DNA from: CAG-552 sp964516925
GTDB lineage: Bacteria; Bacillota; Clostridia; Christensenellales; Pumilibacteraceae
Assembly (NCBI GenBank): GCA_964516925.1
Contig: CAZEXL010000017.1
Coordinates: forward strand, 1 to 30,182
Reading direction: 5' to 3'
Length of the DNA stretch: 30,182 nt
A program made the translations under genes and the position numbers. Within the stretch, counting starts at the first letter, position 1. Every line of letters starts with the position of its first letter. Shown in pieces: positions 13,560 to 21,713 of this stretch. Below the pieces are notes generated by a model. The model did no database searches and was not told where the DNA came from. It was given only the letters and a program-made list of their open reading frames with translations.

Positions 13560-15959
13560 TTAAGCGTCCATGTCGTCAATGAACTTGGCAAGCGTGTCTT
13601 GCGCGTTACCGAGATAAAGGTGAACGCCCTCGGTCTTAGAGTAAAGCGGATTGTCAACGCCGGCGTAACCGGGTTTAAGGTCGTAGTTAAAGATGTAAAT
13701 ATTCTTGCACTGATCAACGTTAAGCACCGGCATACCGTAAATAGGAGTGCCTTCAGCTTCACGAGCGGCAGGGTTAAGAACGTCGTTAGCGCCTACGACG
13801 ATAGTAGCGTCGGCAGAAGCGAAGTCGCCGTTAATGTCGTCCATTTCGTACAAATCTTCGTACTCTACGTTAGCTTCGCAAAGGAGCACGTTCATGTGTC
13901 CGGGCATACGACCTGCAACGGGATGAACTGCGTATCTGACTTTGGTGCCGTTAGCGGTAAGCTTATCTGCAAGTTTCTTAACGAGGTGTTGAGCCTGAGC
14001 GATAGCCATACCGTAACCGGGTACGATAATAACTTCCTTAGCGTTTTTAAGATCTGCCGCATAGTTGTGTTCTTCCTTTACGGCAGGAGCGGCGGAAGTA
14101 ACTTCACCGTCGATAGCGTCGATAAACTTAGCAAGAGTATCCTTAGCGTTACCGAGATAAAGGTGAACGCCCTCGGTCTTAGAGTAAAGCGGATTGTCAA
14201 CGCCGGCGTAACCGGGTTTAAGGTCGTAGTTAAAGATGTAAATATTCTTGCACTGATCAACGTTAAGCACCGGCATACCGTAAATAGGAGTGCCTTCAGC
14301 TTCACGAGCGGCAGGGTTAAGAACGTCGTTAGCGCCTACGACGATAGTAGCGTCGGCAGAAGCGAAGTCGCCGTTAATGTCGTCCATTTCGTACAAATCT
14401 TCGTACTCTACGTTAGCTTCGCAAAGGAGCACGTTCATGTGTCCGGGCATACGACCTGCAACGGGATGAACTGCGTATCTGACTTTGGTGCCGTTAGCGG
14501 TAAGCTTATCTGCAAGTTTCTTAACGAGGTGTTGAGCCTGAGCGATAGCCATACCGTAACCGGGTACGATAATAACTTCCTTAGCGTTTTTAAGATCTGC
14601 CGCATAGTTGTGTACGGCGGGAGCCGCAGAAGTAGCGGAAGTTGCGGGAGCGGTGATAGCTGAAGCGGGTTTCATCGGGGCGGGGGCAGACGGAGCTGCG
14701 GTCTGTCCCAAGAGTATTGCGCCGAGTTTGCGGTTCATCGCCTTGCACATAATCTGAGTAAGCAACAAGCCCGAAGCGCCTACGATACCGCCGATTGCAA
14801 CGAGTAGCAAGTCGTTAATCGCAAGACCTGCGATTGCGCCGGCAACGCCGCTAAGGCTGTTAAGAAGCGAAATGGTAATGGGCATATCGGCGCCGCCGAC
14901 TCTTATCGAGAAGATAAAGCCGAACATTCCCGAGAAAATTGCTACGATTGCGATTCCGCCTGCGATATAAGCGATTGTACCTTCGCCTGCCAAGATGCAA
15001 TAAGCGACGATACCTGCAATCGAAACGATAAGCGAACTAATCGTCCAGAATTGATGCGCCTTGTAAATAATGGGCTTTTGCGGGAGGATTTTGTGAAGCT
15101 TTCCGGCTGCAACCAAGCTACCTATCAAAGTAACCATACCTACGCACAAAGCTACGGAAGCGGTAATTTTAGAGAATACGTCGAAGCCGCTGCCGATACC
15201 TGCCATTGCGAACGCGCCTACGATTGCGCTTGCCGCGCCGCCAAGACCATTAAGCAAAGCTACCATTTCGGGCATTTGAATCATCTTTACTCTTACGGCA
15301 AGAATAACGCCGAAAACGGTACCGAGAGCAAGACCTAAGTAAAGCGCCCAGTCGGTGTAAATGTTGTTGTATACAAGCGTCAACACTATCGCTAAAAGCA
15401 TTGCGATCGCGCTTACGCGGTTACCGATTTTGCTTATAGCCGCTTTGCTCATCATTGCAATGCCCACAAGCACCATAACGGAAAGTGCGATTGCGCCCGC
15501 GAGATAAACGATTTCTGCCGTTTCTTTCGTTGCTATTTTTATCATAACGATAAGAGCAACCACCGCAACCGAAAATACGGCGGTAAGAGCGTAGATAAGC
15601 GCGTTGTGTCTAGGTGCCTTTTTTACTATCATACCAAGCATTCTGTCGGTAACCATAAAGCCGCCTACGACGTTAACCATAGCAAGAGCAATGGCAATAG
15701 CGCCCAAAGTTGCCGCCAAAACGATATTGTTTTTTGCGACGATCGCGGCAGCGGCGGTCAATGCACCCAATACGGTAATTCCCGACAATGCGTTCATACC
15801 CGACATAAGCGGAGTATGCAAAAGGCTAGGGACGTTCTTAATAATAAGGTAACCGACGATTGTCGATACCACGAACACCCCGAGCAAAATTAACTGAAAA
15901 TAAATCGTTTCCAGTCCGAAGGGAGTCTCCAGACCAATCAATGATTTTAATCCGAACAT
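13560..15959 (-). CDS. pntB: NAD(P) transhydrogenase membrane subunit: PntAB-PntB fusion with tandem duplicated NADP-binding domain
   Basis: 799 aa from the ATG at 15959, which has AAGGAG eight bases upstream; a TTG one codon earlier is less likely. Known PntB proteins have about 460 residues. Residues 1-112 match the small subunit PntAB (PSLLHTPLMSGMNALSG, NVVGGFMVTDRML). Residues about 120-415 are the PntB membrane part (PEMVALLNGLGGAASAIVGA). An Ala/Pro-rich linker leads to domain III (about 452-618), which binds NADP(H): VPGYGMAIAQAQ, HPVAGRMPGHMN and VVGANDVLNPAA. A second linker (TSAAPAVKEEHN) leads to a second complete domain III (about 633-799). The enzyme uses the proton gradient to drive hydride transfer from NADH to NADP. 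One domain III per protomer is normal, so the extra copy is odd. The gene follows pntAA by 134 bp in one operon. Confidence 0.93.
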   Translation of the reverse strand: MFGLKSLIGLETPFGLETIYFQLILLGVFVVSTIVGYLIIKNVPSLLHTPLMSGMNALSGITVLGALTAAAAIVAKNNIVLAATLGAIAIALAMVNVVGGFMVTDRMLGMIVKKAPRHNALIYALTAVFSVAVVALIVMIKIATKETAEIVYLAGAIALSVMVLVGIAMMSKAAISKIGNRVSAIAMLLAIVLTLVYNNIYTDWALYLGLALGTVFGVILAVRVKMIQMPEMVALLNGLGGAASAIVGAFAMAGIGSGFDVFSKITASVALCVGMVTLIGSLVAAGKLHKILPQKPIIYKAHQFWTISSLIVSIAGIVAYCILAGEGTIAYIAGGIAIVAIFSGMFGFIFSIRVGGADMPITISLLNSLSGVAGAIAGLAINDLLLVAIGGIVGASGLLLTQIMCKAMNRKLGAILLGQTAAPSAPAPMKPASAITAPATSATSAAPAVHNYAADLKNAKEVIIVPGYGMAIAQAQHLVKKLADKLTANGTKVRYAVHPVAGRMPGHMNVLLCEANVEYEDLYEMDDINGDFASADATIVVGANDVLNPAAREAEGTPIYGMPVLNVDQCKNIYIFNYDLKPGYAGVDNPLYSKTEGVHLYLGNAKDTLAKFIDAIDGEVTSAAPAVKEEHNYAADLKNAKEVIIVPGYGMAIAQAQHLVKKLADKLTANGTKVRYAVHPVAGRMPGHMNVLLCEANVEYEDLYEMDDINGDFASADATIVVGANDVLNPAAREAEGTPIYGMPVLNVDQCKNIYIFNYDLKPGYAGVDNPLYSKTEGVHLYLGNAQDTLAKFIDDMDA
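13603..14613 (-). repeat. Tandem duplication of domain III coding sequence (period 543 bp)
   Basis: Bases 13603-14070 and 14146-14613 are identical over all 468 positions as I compared them line by line, at an offset of 543 bp (181 codons). The next 40 bases on the 3' side of the gene differ at 12 of 40 positions, mostly silently, so the edge of identity is sharp. Confidence 0.95.
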
Positions 15960-16019
15960 CAAAAGTTCTCCTTAAAGGTTTATAATATTGTAAGCGATAA
16001 AACGCTTATTACGCTAATA

Positions 16020-16046
16020 TTCTCCCGCAAAAACTTTGCGGGAGAA
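16020..16046 (-). other. Intercistronic hairpin between pntAA and pntB
   Basis: A perfect 12-bp stem, TTCTCCCGCAAA with TTTGCGGGAGAA, and a 3-nt loop. There is no T tract, so it may act as an RNA processing or stability element that sets the ratio of the two subunits rather than as a terminator. Confidence 0.6.
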
Positions 16047-16093
16047 ATCGGCAATAAATTCAAGTAATTAAGTTGTAGCTTCGACAAAGGGGA

Positions 16094-17254
16094 CTAGATG
16101 CCCATTGCGTTTCTAGCGCCCTTATGAACGATTTCGCCGTCAATGGTAACCAAAATGCCAGTAACGATTTCGTCGCCACGATCGAGTTCGATCTTGCCGC
16201 CGTGGTTAAGGTACTTAAGAAGGTTGTAGATGTTGTTTGCGAACATCCAGGTGCTGCTGGTGGGAAGCTGTCCGGGTATATTCTTTATACCTTCGATGGT
16301 AATGCCGTGCTTAACGTCCTTAATGCCTGCCGAGGTTATAGCGCAGTTACCGCCCTGGTCGATGGAGATATCTACGATAGCCGAGCCGGGACGCATGGAA
16401 GCAACCATTTCATCGGTAAGAAGAACGGGAGCCAATTCGCCTTGCAAAAGAGCGGAGCAGAAGATGATGTCGGCGTTTTTAACTGCTTCCGAGATATTAG
16501 CGCGTTCTTTAGCAAGCCATTCGTCCGAAAGCTTCATTGCGTGCTTTCCGTCCGGAGCTACTGCGATCTCCTTAGGAACGCCGGTGTCTACTATTTTTGC
16601 ACCGAGCGAAGCGGCTTGTTCGTTAGCTTCGGGGCGAATATCGGCAGAATAAACTTTTGCGCCGAGCGACTTAGCGGTAGCAACCGCTCTAAGACCTGCA
16701 ACGCCGGTACCGATAACGAATACGTTAGCCGGTTGAATCATGCCTACTGCCGAGCCGATAAGCGGCATAAATTTAGCGATGTCGCTTGCGCCCATAAGCA
16801 TGCCCTTGTAACCTGCGCAGGTACTCATCGACGAAAGAGCGTCCATCGACTGAGCGCGGCTTATACGGGGAATACCGTCAAGCGTCAAACCGATGATGCC
16901 GTTTTTAGCCATTTGCTTAACCATTTCGTGGTTAACGGGAGCTGCCGGGTGGATAAAGGTGATAATATATTGACCTTTATGCATCATGTCAACTTCGTGT
17001 TTATTCTTTTTGGTATTGAACTGAGGTTCCTTAACCTTAAGAATAACGTCTGCCTTTTGGAAAATTTCTTCGCAATCTTCTACCAAAGTTGCGCCCGCTG
17101 CTGCGTAAAGTTCGTCGGGATAGAACGAACCTACGCCCGCGCCCTTTTCAAAAAGGACGGTAAGACCGTCGTTAACCATCTTTTTAACGGTTTCGGGAAT
17201 AGCGGCTACACGAGCTTCGTCGTGCATAATTTCCTTAGGGATACCAATAATCAT
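16094..17254 (-). CDS. pntAA: NAD(P) transhydrogenase alpha subunit 1 (NAD-binding domain I)
   Basis: 386 aa, the usual size of the separate soluble domain I of three-part transhydrogenases (Rhodospirillum type). It binds NAD(H) on the cytoplasmic side and exchanges hydride with domain III of PntB. It shows GIPKE..EARVA at the start, an NAD Rossmann motif VIGTGVAGLRAVATAKSLGA (G182, G184, G187), and RISRAQSMDALSS with R130, Q135, D138 and S141 at the positions of the R. rubrum residues R127, Q132, D135 and S138 of the hydride-transfer site. The loop GNCAITSAGI is the DQGGNCE-like segment. The start ATG has AGGAGG eight bases upstream. It is the first gene of the pnt operon, with a promoter at 17347-17375. 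Confidence 0.95.
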   Translation of the reverse strand: MIIGIPKEIMHDEARVAAIPETVKKMVNDGLTVLFEKGAGVGSFYPDELYAAAGATLVEDCEEIFQKADVILKVKEPQFNTKKNKHEVDMMHKGQYIITFIHPAAPVNHEMVKQMAKNGIIGLTLDGIPRISRAQSMDALSSMSTCAGYKGMLMGASDIAKFMPLIGSAVGMIQPANVFVIGTGVAGLRAVATAKSLGAKVYSADIRPEANEQAASLGAKIVDTGVPKEIAVAPDGKHAMKLSDEWLAKERANISEAVKNADIIFCSALLQGELAPVLLTDEMVASMRPGSAIVDISIDQGGNCAITSAGIKDVKHGITIEGIKNIPGQLPTSSTWMFANNIYNLLKYLNHGGKIELDRGDEIVTGILVTIDGEIVHKGARNAMGI

Positions 17255-17272
17255 AAATTTCCTCCTGATATG

Positions 17273-17287
17273 TACGCCTTAGGCGTA
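17273..17287. promoter_or_regulatory. Inverted repeat in the pntAA leader
   Basis: TACGCC-N3-GGCGTA lies about 20 bp upstream of the pntAA start codon, just before the AGGAGG site and inside the predicted leader. It could be an operator or a small RNA hairpin near the ribosome binding site. Confidence 0.35.
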
Positions 17288-17346
17288 AAAATTACTATTT
17301 GGTTTTGTTATGCAGGTAAAAAACTACCACGTATAACAACTATAAT

Positions 17347-17375
17347 AATATAACATTATCCGAAAAATATGTAAA
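17347..17375 (-). promoter_or_regulatory. Promoter of the pnt operon
   Basis: On the minus strand, -35 TTTACA (17370-17375), a 17-bp spacer and -10 TATATT (17347-17352), giving a leader of about 85 nt. Confidence 0.6.
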
Positions 17376-17478
17376 CTGTTTTAAACGGCTCTTAAAAAAA
17401 TTATGAGCAAAATTTTTTTCGTCAAGTTTTTTGAAAGACAAATTAATTCATTTTCAGCTAATTTTTATAATCTATGTC

Positions 17479-17507
17479 TTGACATCGGTTTTTAATTGTG
17501 ATATATT
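17479..17507 (+). promoter_or_regulatory. Promoter of the thioredoxin-like lipoprotein gene
   Basis: A perfect -35 TTGACA (17479-17484), a 17-bp spacer and -10 TATATT (17502-17507). It is divergent from the pnt promoter. The rest of the 342-bp gap between the two genes holds nothing else I can identify. Confidence 0.8.
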
Positions 17508-17596
17508 ATCCGTAATAAGTACTTGTATTTGTAAGAGTTTTACATTTTAGCTTGCGCAAACGATACTTAACACGATATTTTTGTAAGGAGAGACTT

Positions 17597-18616
17597 ATGA
17601 AAAGTTTAAAAAGACTTTTGGTAGTGACTTTAAGTGTACTACTTACGTTGGGCGCTTGCTTATCGCTTGTCGCATGTCCAAGCCCCGATGAGCCCGAAGT
17701 AAAAAAACAAACCGTTAACGTTACCGTTGCCGACTACGATACCGACAAGGGTACCGTTACGCTCGATAAAGCTTCGTATAACGTAGGCGACAGCGCTACG
17801 TTTACCGTAACCGCAAAGGCAGGGTACGAGATTATGTCCGTATACGTGGACAACAACGATCTTACTAGTCGGCTTCGAAACGGTTCCAACGAGTTTACGT
17901 CCACGTCGTACACCTTCACGGCTAACCAGAATCGAACGATAACCGTTATGTTCCAAACCGAGGGAACGTGGAAAAACTCCAATTATATTTATTCGCTTAA
18001 CGTTACGCCGTACAACACGGCAATGGGCGCCGTTTCCATCGAGCCTGAACGAGGCAGATTCGCGCAAGACGAAGAAGTTACTCTTACCGTAACTACCGCC
18101 GCAAGTTTTATTATAAAGTCGGTAACGGTAAACAACGTTTCTTGCACTCTTTCGGACGGCGAATATAAGTTTAACGTAACTCAAAACACCACCGTAACCG
18201 TAACTTTCGACGTTGACGTAAGCGTAATAACTCAGGCAACCGCGGCAAATATCGACGGCATGATTGCAAGAAAGGGCAAAGTCCTGCTTGACTTCTGGGC
18301 GGACGATTGTTATTATTGCACGCAGGTTCTTGCTCCGCAACTTAATACGTTTATCGCCAACTACAACAACGGCAGTGCCGCCGAAGTAGCGTTAGATATC
18401 AAAATCGTTAAGGTTCGCGTAGGCAGCAGTTATTCTCTTGCGGAAAGCACGAGAGATCCGGAATTGTATCCGTATTACGAAAGATATCTTCTTTCCGGCA
18501 AAAGCGGACTTCCGTACGTAGTATTGCTTGACAACGGCGAGATAATCGGCGCGTTAAACGGAGCGTACAACGAGTACAGTCAGCTTCTTAATTGGCTACA
18601 AAATCCTACCAGGTAA
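17597..18616 (+). CDS. Thioredoxin-fold lipoprotein with two InlB-type B-repeats
   Basis: 339 aa from the ATG at 17597, preceded by AAGGAG; an upstream in-frame start at 17552 is rejected because it would add 15 residues before the signal sequence. The signal peptide ends in the lipobox LVAC (Cys27), so the protein is lipid-anchored outside the cell. Residues about 38-113 and 121-198 are two Thr/Val-rich modules (KGTVTLDKASYNVGDSATFT; AMGAVSIEPERGRFAQDEEV) like divergent InlB B-repeats. Residues about 205-339 are thioredoxin-like: DFWADDCYYC with the redox pair C238/C241, and the cis-Pro loop SGLPYVVLLDNGEIIG (P306). It probably reduces or forms disulfides in exported proteins. Joining B-repeats with a thioredoxin domain is unusual; the repeats may hold the enzyme at a set distance from the membrane. 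It is a single-gene unit. Confidence 0.9.
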   Translation: MKSLKRLLVVTLSVLLTLGACLSLVACPSPDEPEVKKQTVNVTVADYDTDKGTVTLDKASYNVGDSATFTVTAKAGYEIMSVYVDNNDLTSRLRNGSNEFTSTSYTFTANQNRTITVMFQTEGTWKNSNYIYSLNVTPYNTAMGAVSIEPERGRFAQDEEVTLTVTTAASFIIKSVTVNNVSCTLSDGEYKFNVTQNTTVTVTFDVDVSVITQATAANIDGMIARKGKVLLDFWADDCYYCTQVLAPQLNTFIANYNNGSAAEVALDIKIVKVRVGSSYSLAESTRDPELYPYYERYLLSGKSGLPYVVLLDNGEIIGALNGAYNEYSQLLNWLQNPTR

Positions 18617-18637
18617 AAACCTAGGCAACAAACAACG

Positions 18638-18667
18638 AAAAGGTCGGCTTTAAGCAGACCTTTTTTT
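18638..18667 (+). terminator. Terminator of the lipoprotein gene
   Basis: AAAAGGTC and GACCTTTTT arms with an inner GCTT/AGC pairing, then a run of seven T. Confidence 0.85.
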
Positions 18668-18688
18668 ATAAAAAAAGTTAAAGCAAAA

Positions 18689-18733
18689 AAGCGCGCAAAA
18701 GGCAAAAAATGCCACCTCGGCATTTGCGCGCTT
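18689..18733. other. Long two-step hairpin, function unknown
   Basis: Outer arms AAGCGCGCAAA and TTTGCGCGCTT (11 bp, perfect) enclose an inner ATGCC/GGCAT stem. It lies between a terminator and the next promoter and could form a cruciform or a second, bidirectional terminator. It is more GC-rich than its surroundings. Confidence 0.6.
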
Positions 18734-18806
18734 AACTTATTTTTTAAAGCCTGCGGCAAAAACAATAAATTTTAGGTATTTTTTACAAAAATTCACAGTA
18801 AAAGAA

Positions 18807-18835
18807 TTGTTATTTTTCTTTCGTTGTGGTAAAAT
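18807..18835 (+). promoter_or_regulatory. Promoter of the M28-like membrane protein gene
   Basis: -35 TTGTTA (18807-18812), a 17-bp spacer and -10 TAAAAT (18830-18835), 36 bp before the chosen start codon. Confidence 0.55.
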
Positions 18836-18871
18836 GTATTGGTATACGTAATATTCTACGGAGATATAAAA

Positions 18872-21442
18872 ATGACTAAATTGAAAAAAATCTATTATCC
18901 GATTTTGGCAGTCGTGTTTGCGATTGCTCTCGTGCTAGGCTTCGTGTCGTCATACGCAAGCTTCGGCGCAAAAGCGGATAGAAGCTTCGTCGACAGCGTT
19001 CGCGTTCACGCCGAAGTTATGGAAGTTGTACACAATTCGTACGAGTCCGAAAATCAATCCAACGTGCGTACCTATATAAAGGATACGTTGGTTGCTGCAG
19101 GTATATACAATGCCGGCGGAAACAAAAACAACGGTTACGAAAGTGCTGCTATCGACGAAGAGGACAAGCAACCGCTTTACGTTTTGCAAGAAGTTACTCT
19201 AAACGAGGATACTTTCAATGCGATAAAAAGCGATGACGAACTTTTTTATGCGATAAAAGATCTCGTTAACGTAGTCGTAGTGATTCCCGGCAAAAGCGAA
19301 GAAACCGTAATGTTTACGGCGAACTACGACACGGCTGCAAAAAGTCAAAGCGGCACCGAAAGTATTCAAGCGGCAGCAATGCTTCAAACCGTGTTGGACG
19401 TAGCTTCCGATTATCAGAACGGTTCGATTCCGCAAAAGACGTTGTTGTTCGTGTTTACCGACGCCGAACATGAAGGGGCGTTGGGTGCGTACGCATTCCG
19501 TTATCAGTTTAAAGGTTTTAACGGGATCGTAGACAAAATAGAACTTGCAATAAACTTCGGTGCTGTCGGCACGGGTGCGTTGTCGGTTTCGTCCGATAAA
19601 ATTTCGGTAAACGAAGTCGTTGCTAACGCAAGCGGACTTGCCGATGCGATAACCGAAACGACAAGCGAAGTTTCCGACTACGACGTAATGGACGTTGCAA
19701 AAATCAACGTGTTCTTCGGCGGAAGCAAAGAATATATCAACACTTCTAGAGATACGATACAAAACGTGTCCGATTCCAAAATAGCTGCGATAGGCGGAGC
19801 TATGAGTTCGCTCGTCTCGGCGTACGGCTTCGGCGATGCGATAAAAGAGTCGAGTTCGGACGGCACGTTCTCTTACGTAGGATTAACGTTCTCGTATTCC
19901 GACGTCACTTCGTACGTGCTCGGCGGCGTTGCGGCGCTTCTTTTAGTGTTGGCTGTAGTAGTGCTCGTTCGAAAAGGCAAAAAGCTTAGCGAATTCTTCC
20001 GAGGAGTTCTTGCTCAGCTTATGGCGATAGCAATATCCGCAGTGCTTTTGTTTGCATGCTACTTCGTGCTTGCGCTTATGCTTGCGGGCTTTGGCGTCGT
20101 TCCCATCAACGCGTTGTTTACGATTACGTATTCCAACGCCGGATTGCTAATAGGCTGTCTAATTCTTGCGTTTGCCGCGTACGTAGGTTCGTTCCTTTTG
20201 GTTCGTTCGCTCTATTCGGTAAGGCCTACCGACGTCGTTCGCGGCGGTGCCGTATTGCTTATGGTTGCGGGGATCGCAATGTCGTTTGCAATGCCTTCGG
20301 CTTCGATGCTGTTTGTCATCGTCGCAATTTTAGAGGGCGTAGCTCTTATTCTTTCGGCGCTTTTTGCGGACAAATTCAAGAGCAAGACCGAAAAGAGCAT
20401 CGAAAGATTGTTCCCGTACGCAGTGCCCGTCGTTCTTCTTACGCCCGCAATTATATCGGCAATGGTAAGCGTTACCTCCGTGCTTGCGGCTATCTATTTG
20501 CCGCTCGTGCTTATAGCGGCAATGCTTGGTTTCGGCGTAATAGCTCCGTACTTCGGATCGCTCAAGCCGGCACTTGTAAACGCGTTTGAAAAACTTCCCA
20601 AGCACAGCGTAAGGGTAGAAAAGGTCGTTACCGAAAGGGTAGAGGGCGCAAAACGAGGCAGATATACGGAAGTAACTTCCAAAAAGGTCGTTACCGAAAA
20701 GGTCGCTTGGAAGTATCGCAACAGATACGGAGTAGCGATACTCGCGCTTTTGGCTGCGTTTATAATCGTAATGTTCGCCGTTTGTCCGACTCATAATTTC
20801 AGCACTAATATCGTAGATTCGTATTCCTATCGCGAAGCCGTAAAGGACGATTCCGTCGTATATTGCTGGAAGCAAGAAAGCACGTCTTCCGCAGTCGAAA
20901 CGTTAAGAGTTTACGATCAGGTTGCTTATTCGTTCTTCGGAAGGGTAAACAACGACTATTCGTTCAATCCCTCGGTAGGCGCGTACGAAAAGACGTTTAC
21001 CGGAAGCAGTTCGTCGCTTGGTACCGTTAGTCCGATAGGTATATCATTGTCCGGAAAATCCCTTACGTTTACTGCCTTCGATACTGCGTCCGACAGTCTT
21101 ATCGACCTTAGACTAACCAACGTAAGCAGCGTAACCAAAATCACGCTTAAAACGCTTCGTAGCGAAATTGAAATCGAAAACGACGGCAAATCGACCATAA
21201 GATTCCAGTTCCCGTACGACGATAACGATTACGGAACGTTCACCATAGAGTTCGAGAGTGAAAAGTCGTTCAGCGTCGGCGTAGATTATACGCAATATGT
21301 AAGCGGCGAACGTACCGTACAACGTATGAAGACGATAAGCGAATACACCGAAATCGTCTCCGCTCTTAAGGATACCGACTACGCGCAAGACATTTCTTGC
21401 GGTATGATCTTCAACCGCATAAATACCTATTCGATAGGTTAG
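18872..21442 (+). CDS. Polytopic membrane protein with degenerate M28-peptidase-like domain
   Basis: 856 aa from the ATG at 18872, which has GGAG nine bases upstream; an earlier start at 18839 overlaps the promoter and is rejected. A membrane anchor (about 8-28) is followed by an outside domain (about 40-325) with the M28 aminopeptidase layout: VVVIPGKSEETVMFTANYDT, AAMLQTVLDVA, TLLFVFTDAEHEGALGAYAF, and KEYINTSRDTIQNVS near its end. The zinc ligands are changed: the HYD His is N151, the second Glu of the EE pair is H200, the later Asp is G230 and the last His is N290. So it is probably not an active metallopeptidase. About eight membrane helices follow (from about 346 to 637), with a basic cytoplasmic loop near 580-615 and a soluble C-terminal domain outside. 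The plan recalls M28 membrane proteases of the vacuole and ER. It is a single-gene unit upstream of rpoB. Confidence 0.85.
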   Translation: MTKLKKIYYPILAVVFAIALVLGFVSSYASFGAKADRSFVDSVRVHAEVMEVVHNSYESENQSNVRTYIKDTLVAAGIYNAGGNKNNGYESAAIDEEDKQPLYVLQEVTLNEDTFNAIKSDDELFYAIKDLVNVVVVIPGKSEETVMFTANYDTAAKSQSGTESIQAAAMLQTVLDVASDYQNGSIPQKTLLFVFTDAEHEGALGAYAFRYQFKGFNGIVDKIELAINFGAVGTGALSVSSDKISVNEVVANASGLADAITETTSEVSDYDVMDVAKINVFFGGSKEYINTSRDTIQNVSDSKIAAIGGAMSSLVSAYGFGDAIKESSSDGTFSYVGLTFSYSDVTSYVLGGVAALLLVLAVVVLVRKGKKLSEFFRGVLAQLMAIAISAVLLFACYFVLALMLAGFGVVPINALFTITYSNAGLLIGCLILAFAAYVGSFLLVRSLYSVRPTDVVRGGAVLLMVAGIAMSFAMPSASMLFVIVAILEGVALILSALFADKFKSKTEKSIERLFPYAVPVVLLTPAIISAMVSVTSVLAAIYLPLVLIAAMLGFGVIAPYFGSLKPALVNAFEKLPKHSVRVEKVVTERVEGAKRGRYTEVTSKKVVTEKVAWKYRNRYGVAILALLAAFIIVMFAVCPTHNFSTNIVDSYSYREAVKDDSVVYCWKQESTSSAVETLRVYDQVAYSFFGRVNNDYSFNPSVGAYEKTFTGSSSSLGTVSPIGISLSGKSLTFTAFDTASDSLIDLRLTNVSSVTKITLKTLRSEIEIENDGKSTIRFQFPYDDNDYGTFTIEFESEKSFSVGVDYTQYVSGERTVQRMKTISEYTEIVSALKDTDYAQDISCGMIFNRINTYSIG

Positions 21443-21459
21443 TCGTAAAATAAAAACAG

Positions 21460-21496
21460 AATCGGCGTGGCACTTGCTGCTGCGCCGATTTTTTTA
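21460..21496 (+). terminator. Terminator upstream of rpoB
   Basis: Arms AATCGGCG and CGCCGATT with a 15-nt loop, followed by a run of T. It separates the membrane protein gene from the rpoBC unit. Confidence 0.8.
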
Positions 21497-21617
21497 CGTA
21501 ACGAACTCGTTTTTTTCGGCTCGACAAGTTTTTTTTGTCGTATATTGCCTGAAAAACGCGAAAATGGCTGTTTGAAAAAAATTTATTATTTTTACAAAAT
21601 TTTATGCTTTATTTTGC

Positions 21618-21655
21618 TTGACAATTTTTGACAAAGTGTATTATTATAATATAAT
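21618..21655 (+). promoter_or_regulatory. Overlapping promoters of rpoBC
   Basis: Two perfect -35 boxes, TTGACA at 21618-21623 and 21628-21633, lie ten bases apart in front of an AT-rich block with TATAAT at 21645-21650 and 21650-21655. The best single pairing is the second -35 with the second -10 (16-bp spacer). A promoter here means rpoBC does not depend on upstream ribosomal protein genes. Confidence 0.75.
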
Positions 21656-21713
21656 GCAGAATTCTGCCGCTTTTGCTATTTTATAGTGCGAACTAAATAT
21701 AAGGAGATTATAA

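Noticed and set aside
13599..14663. 354-codon plus-strand ORF with an internal protein repeat
   Set aside because: It lies wholly antisense to the duplicated transhydrogenase domain; its repeat is only the mirror of that duplication, and it has no ribosome binding site of its own.
16124..17353. 409-codon plus-strand ORF
   Set aside because: It is antisense to pntAA, which has complete family motifs; the long open frame is a by-product of codon use.
18872..21442. Calling this protein an active M28 aminopeptidase
   Set aside because: The fold pattern fits, but the His, Glu and Asp residues that should bind the metals are changed to Asn, His and Gly.
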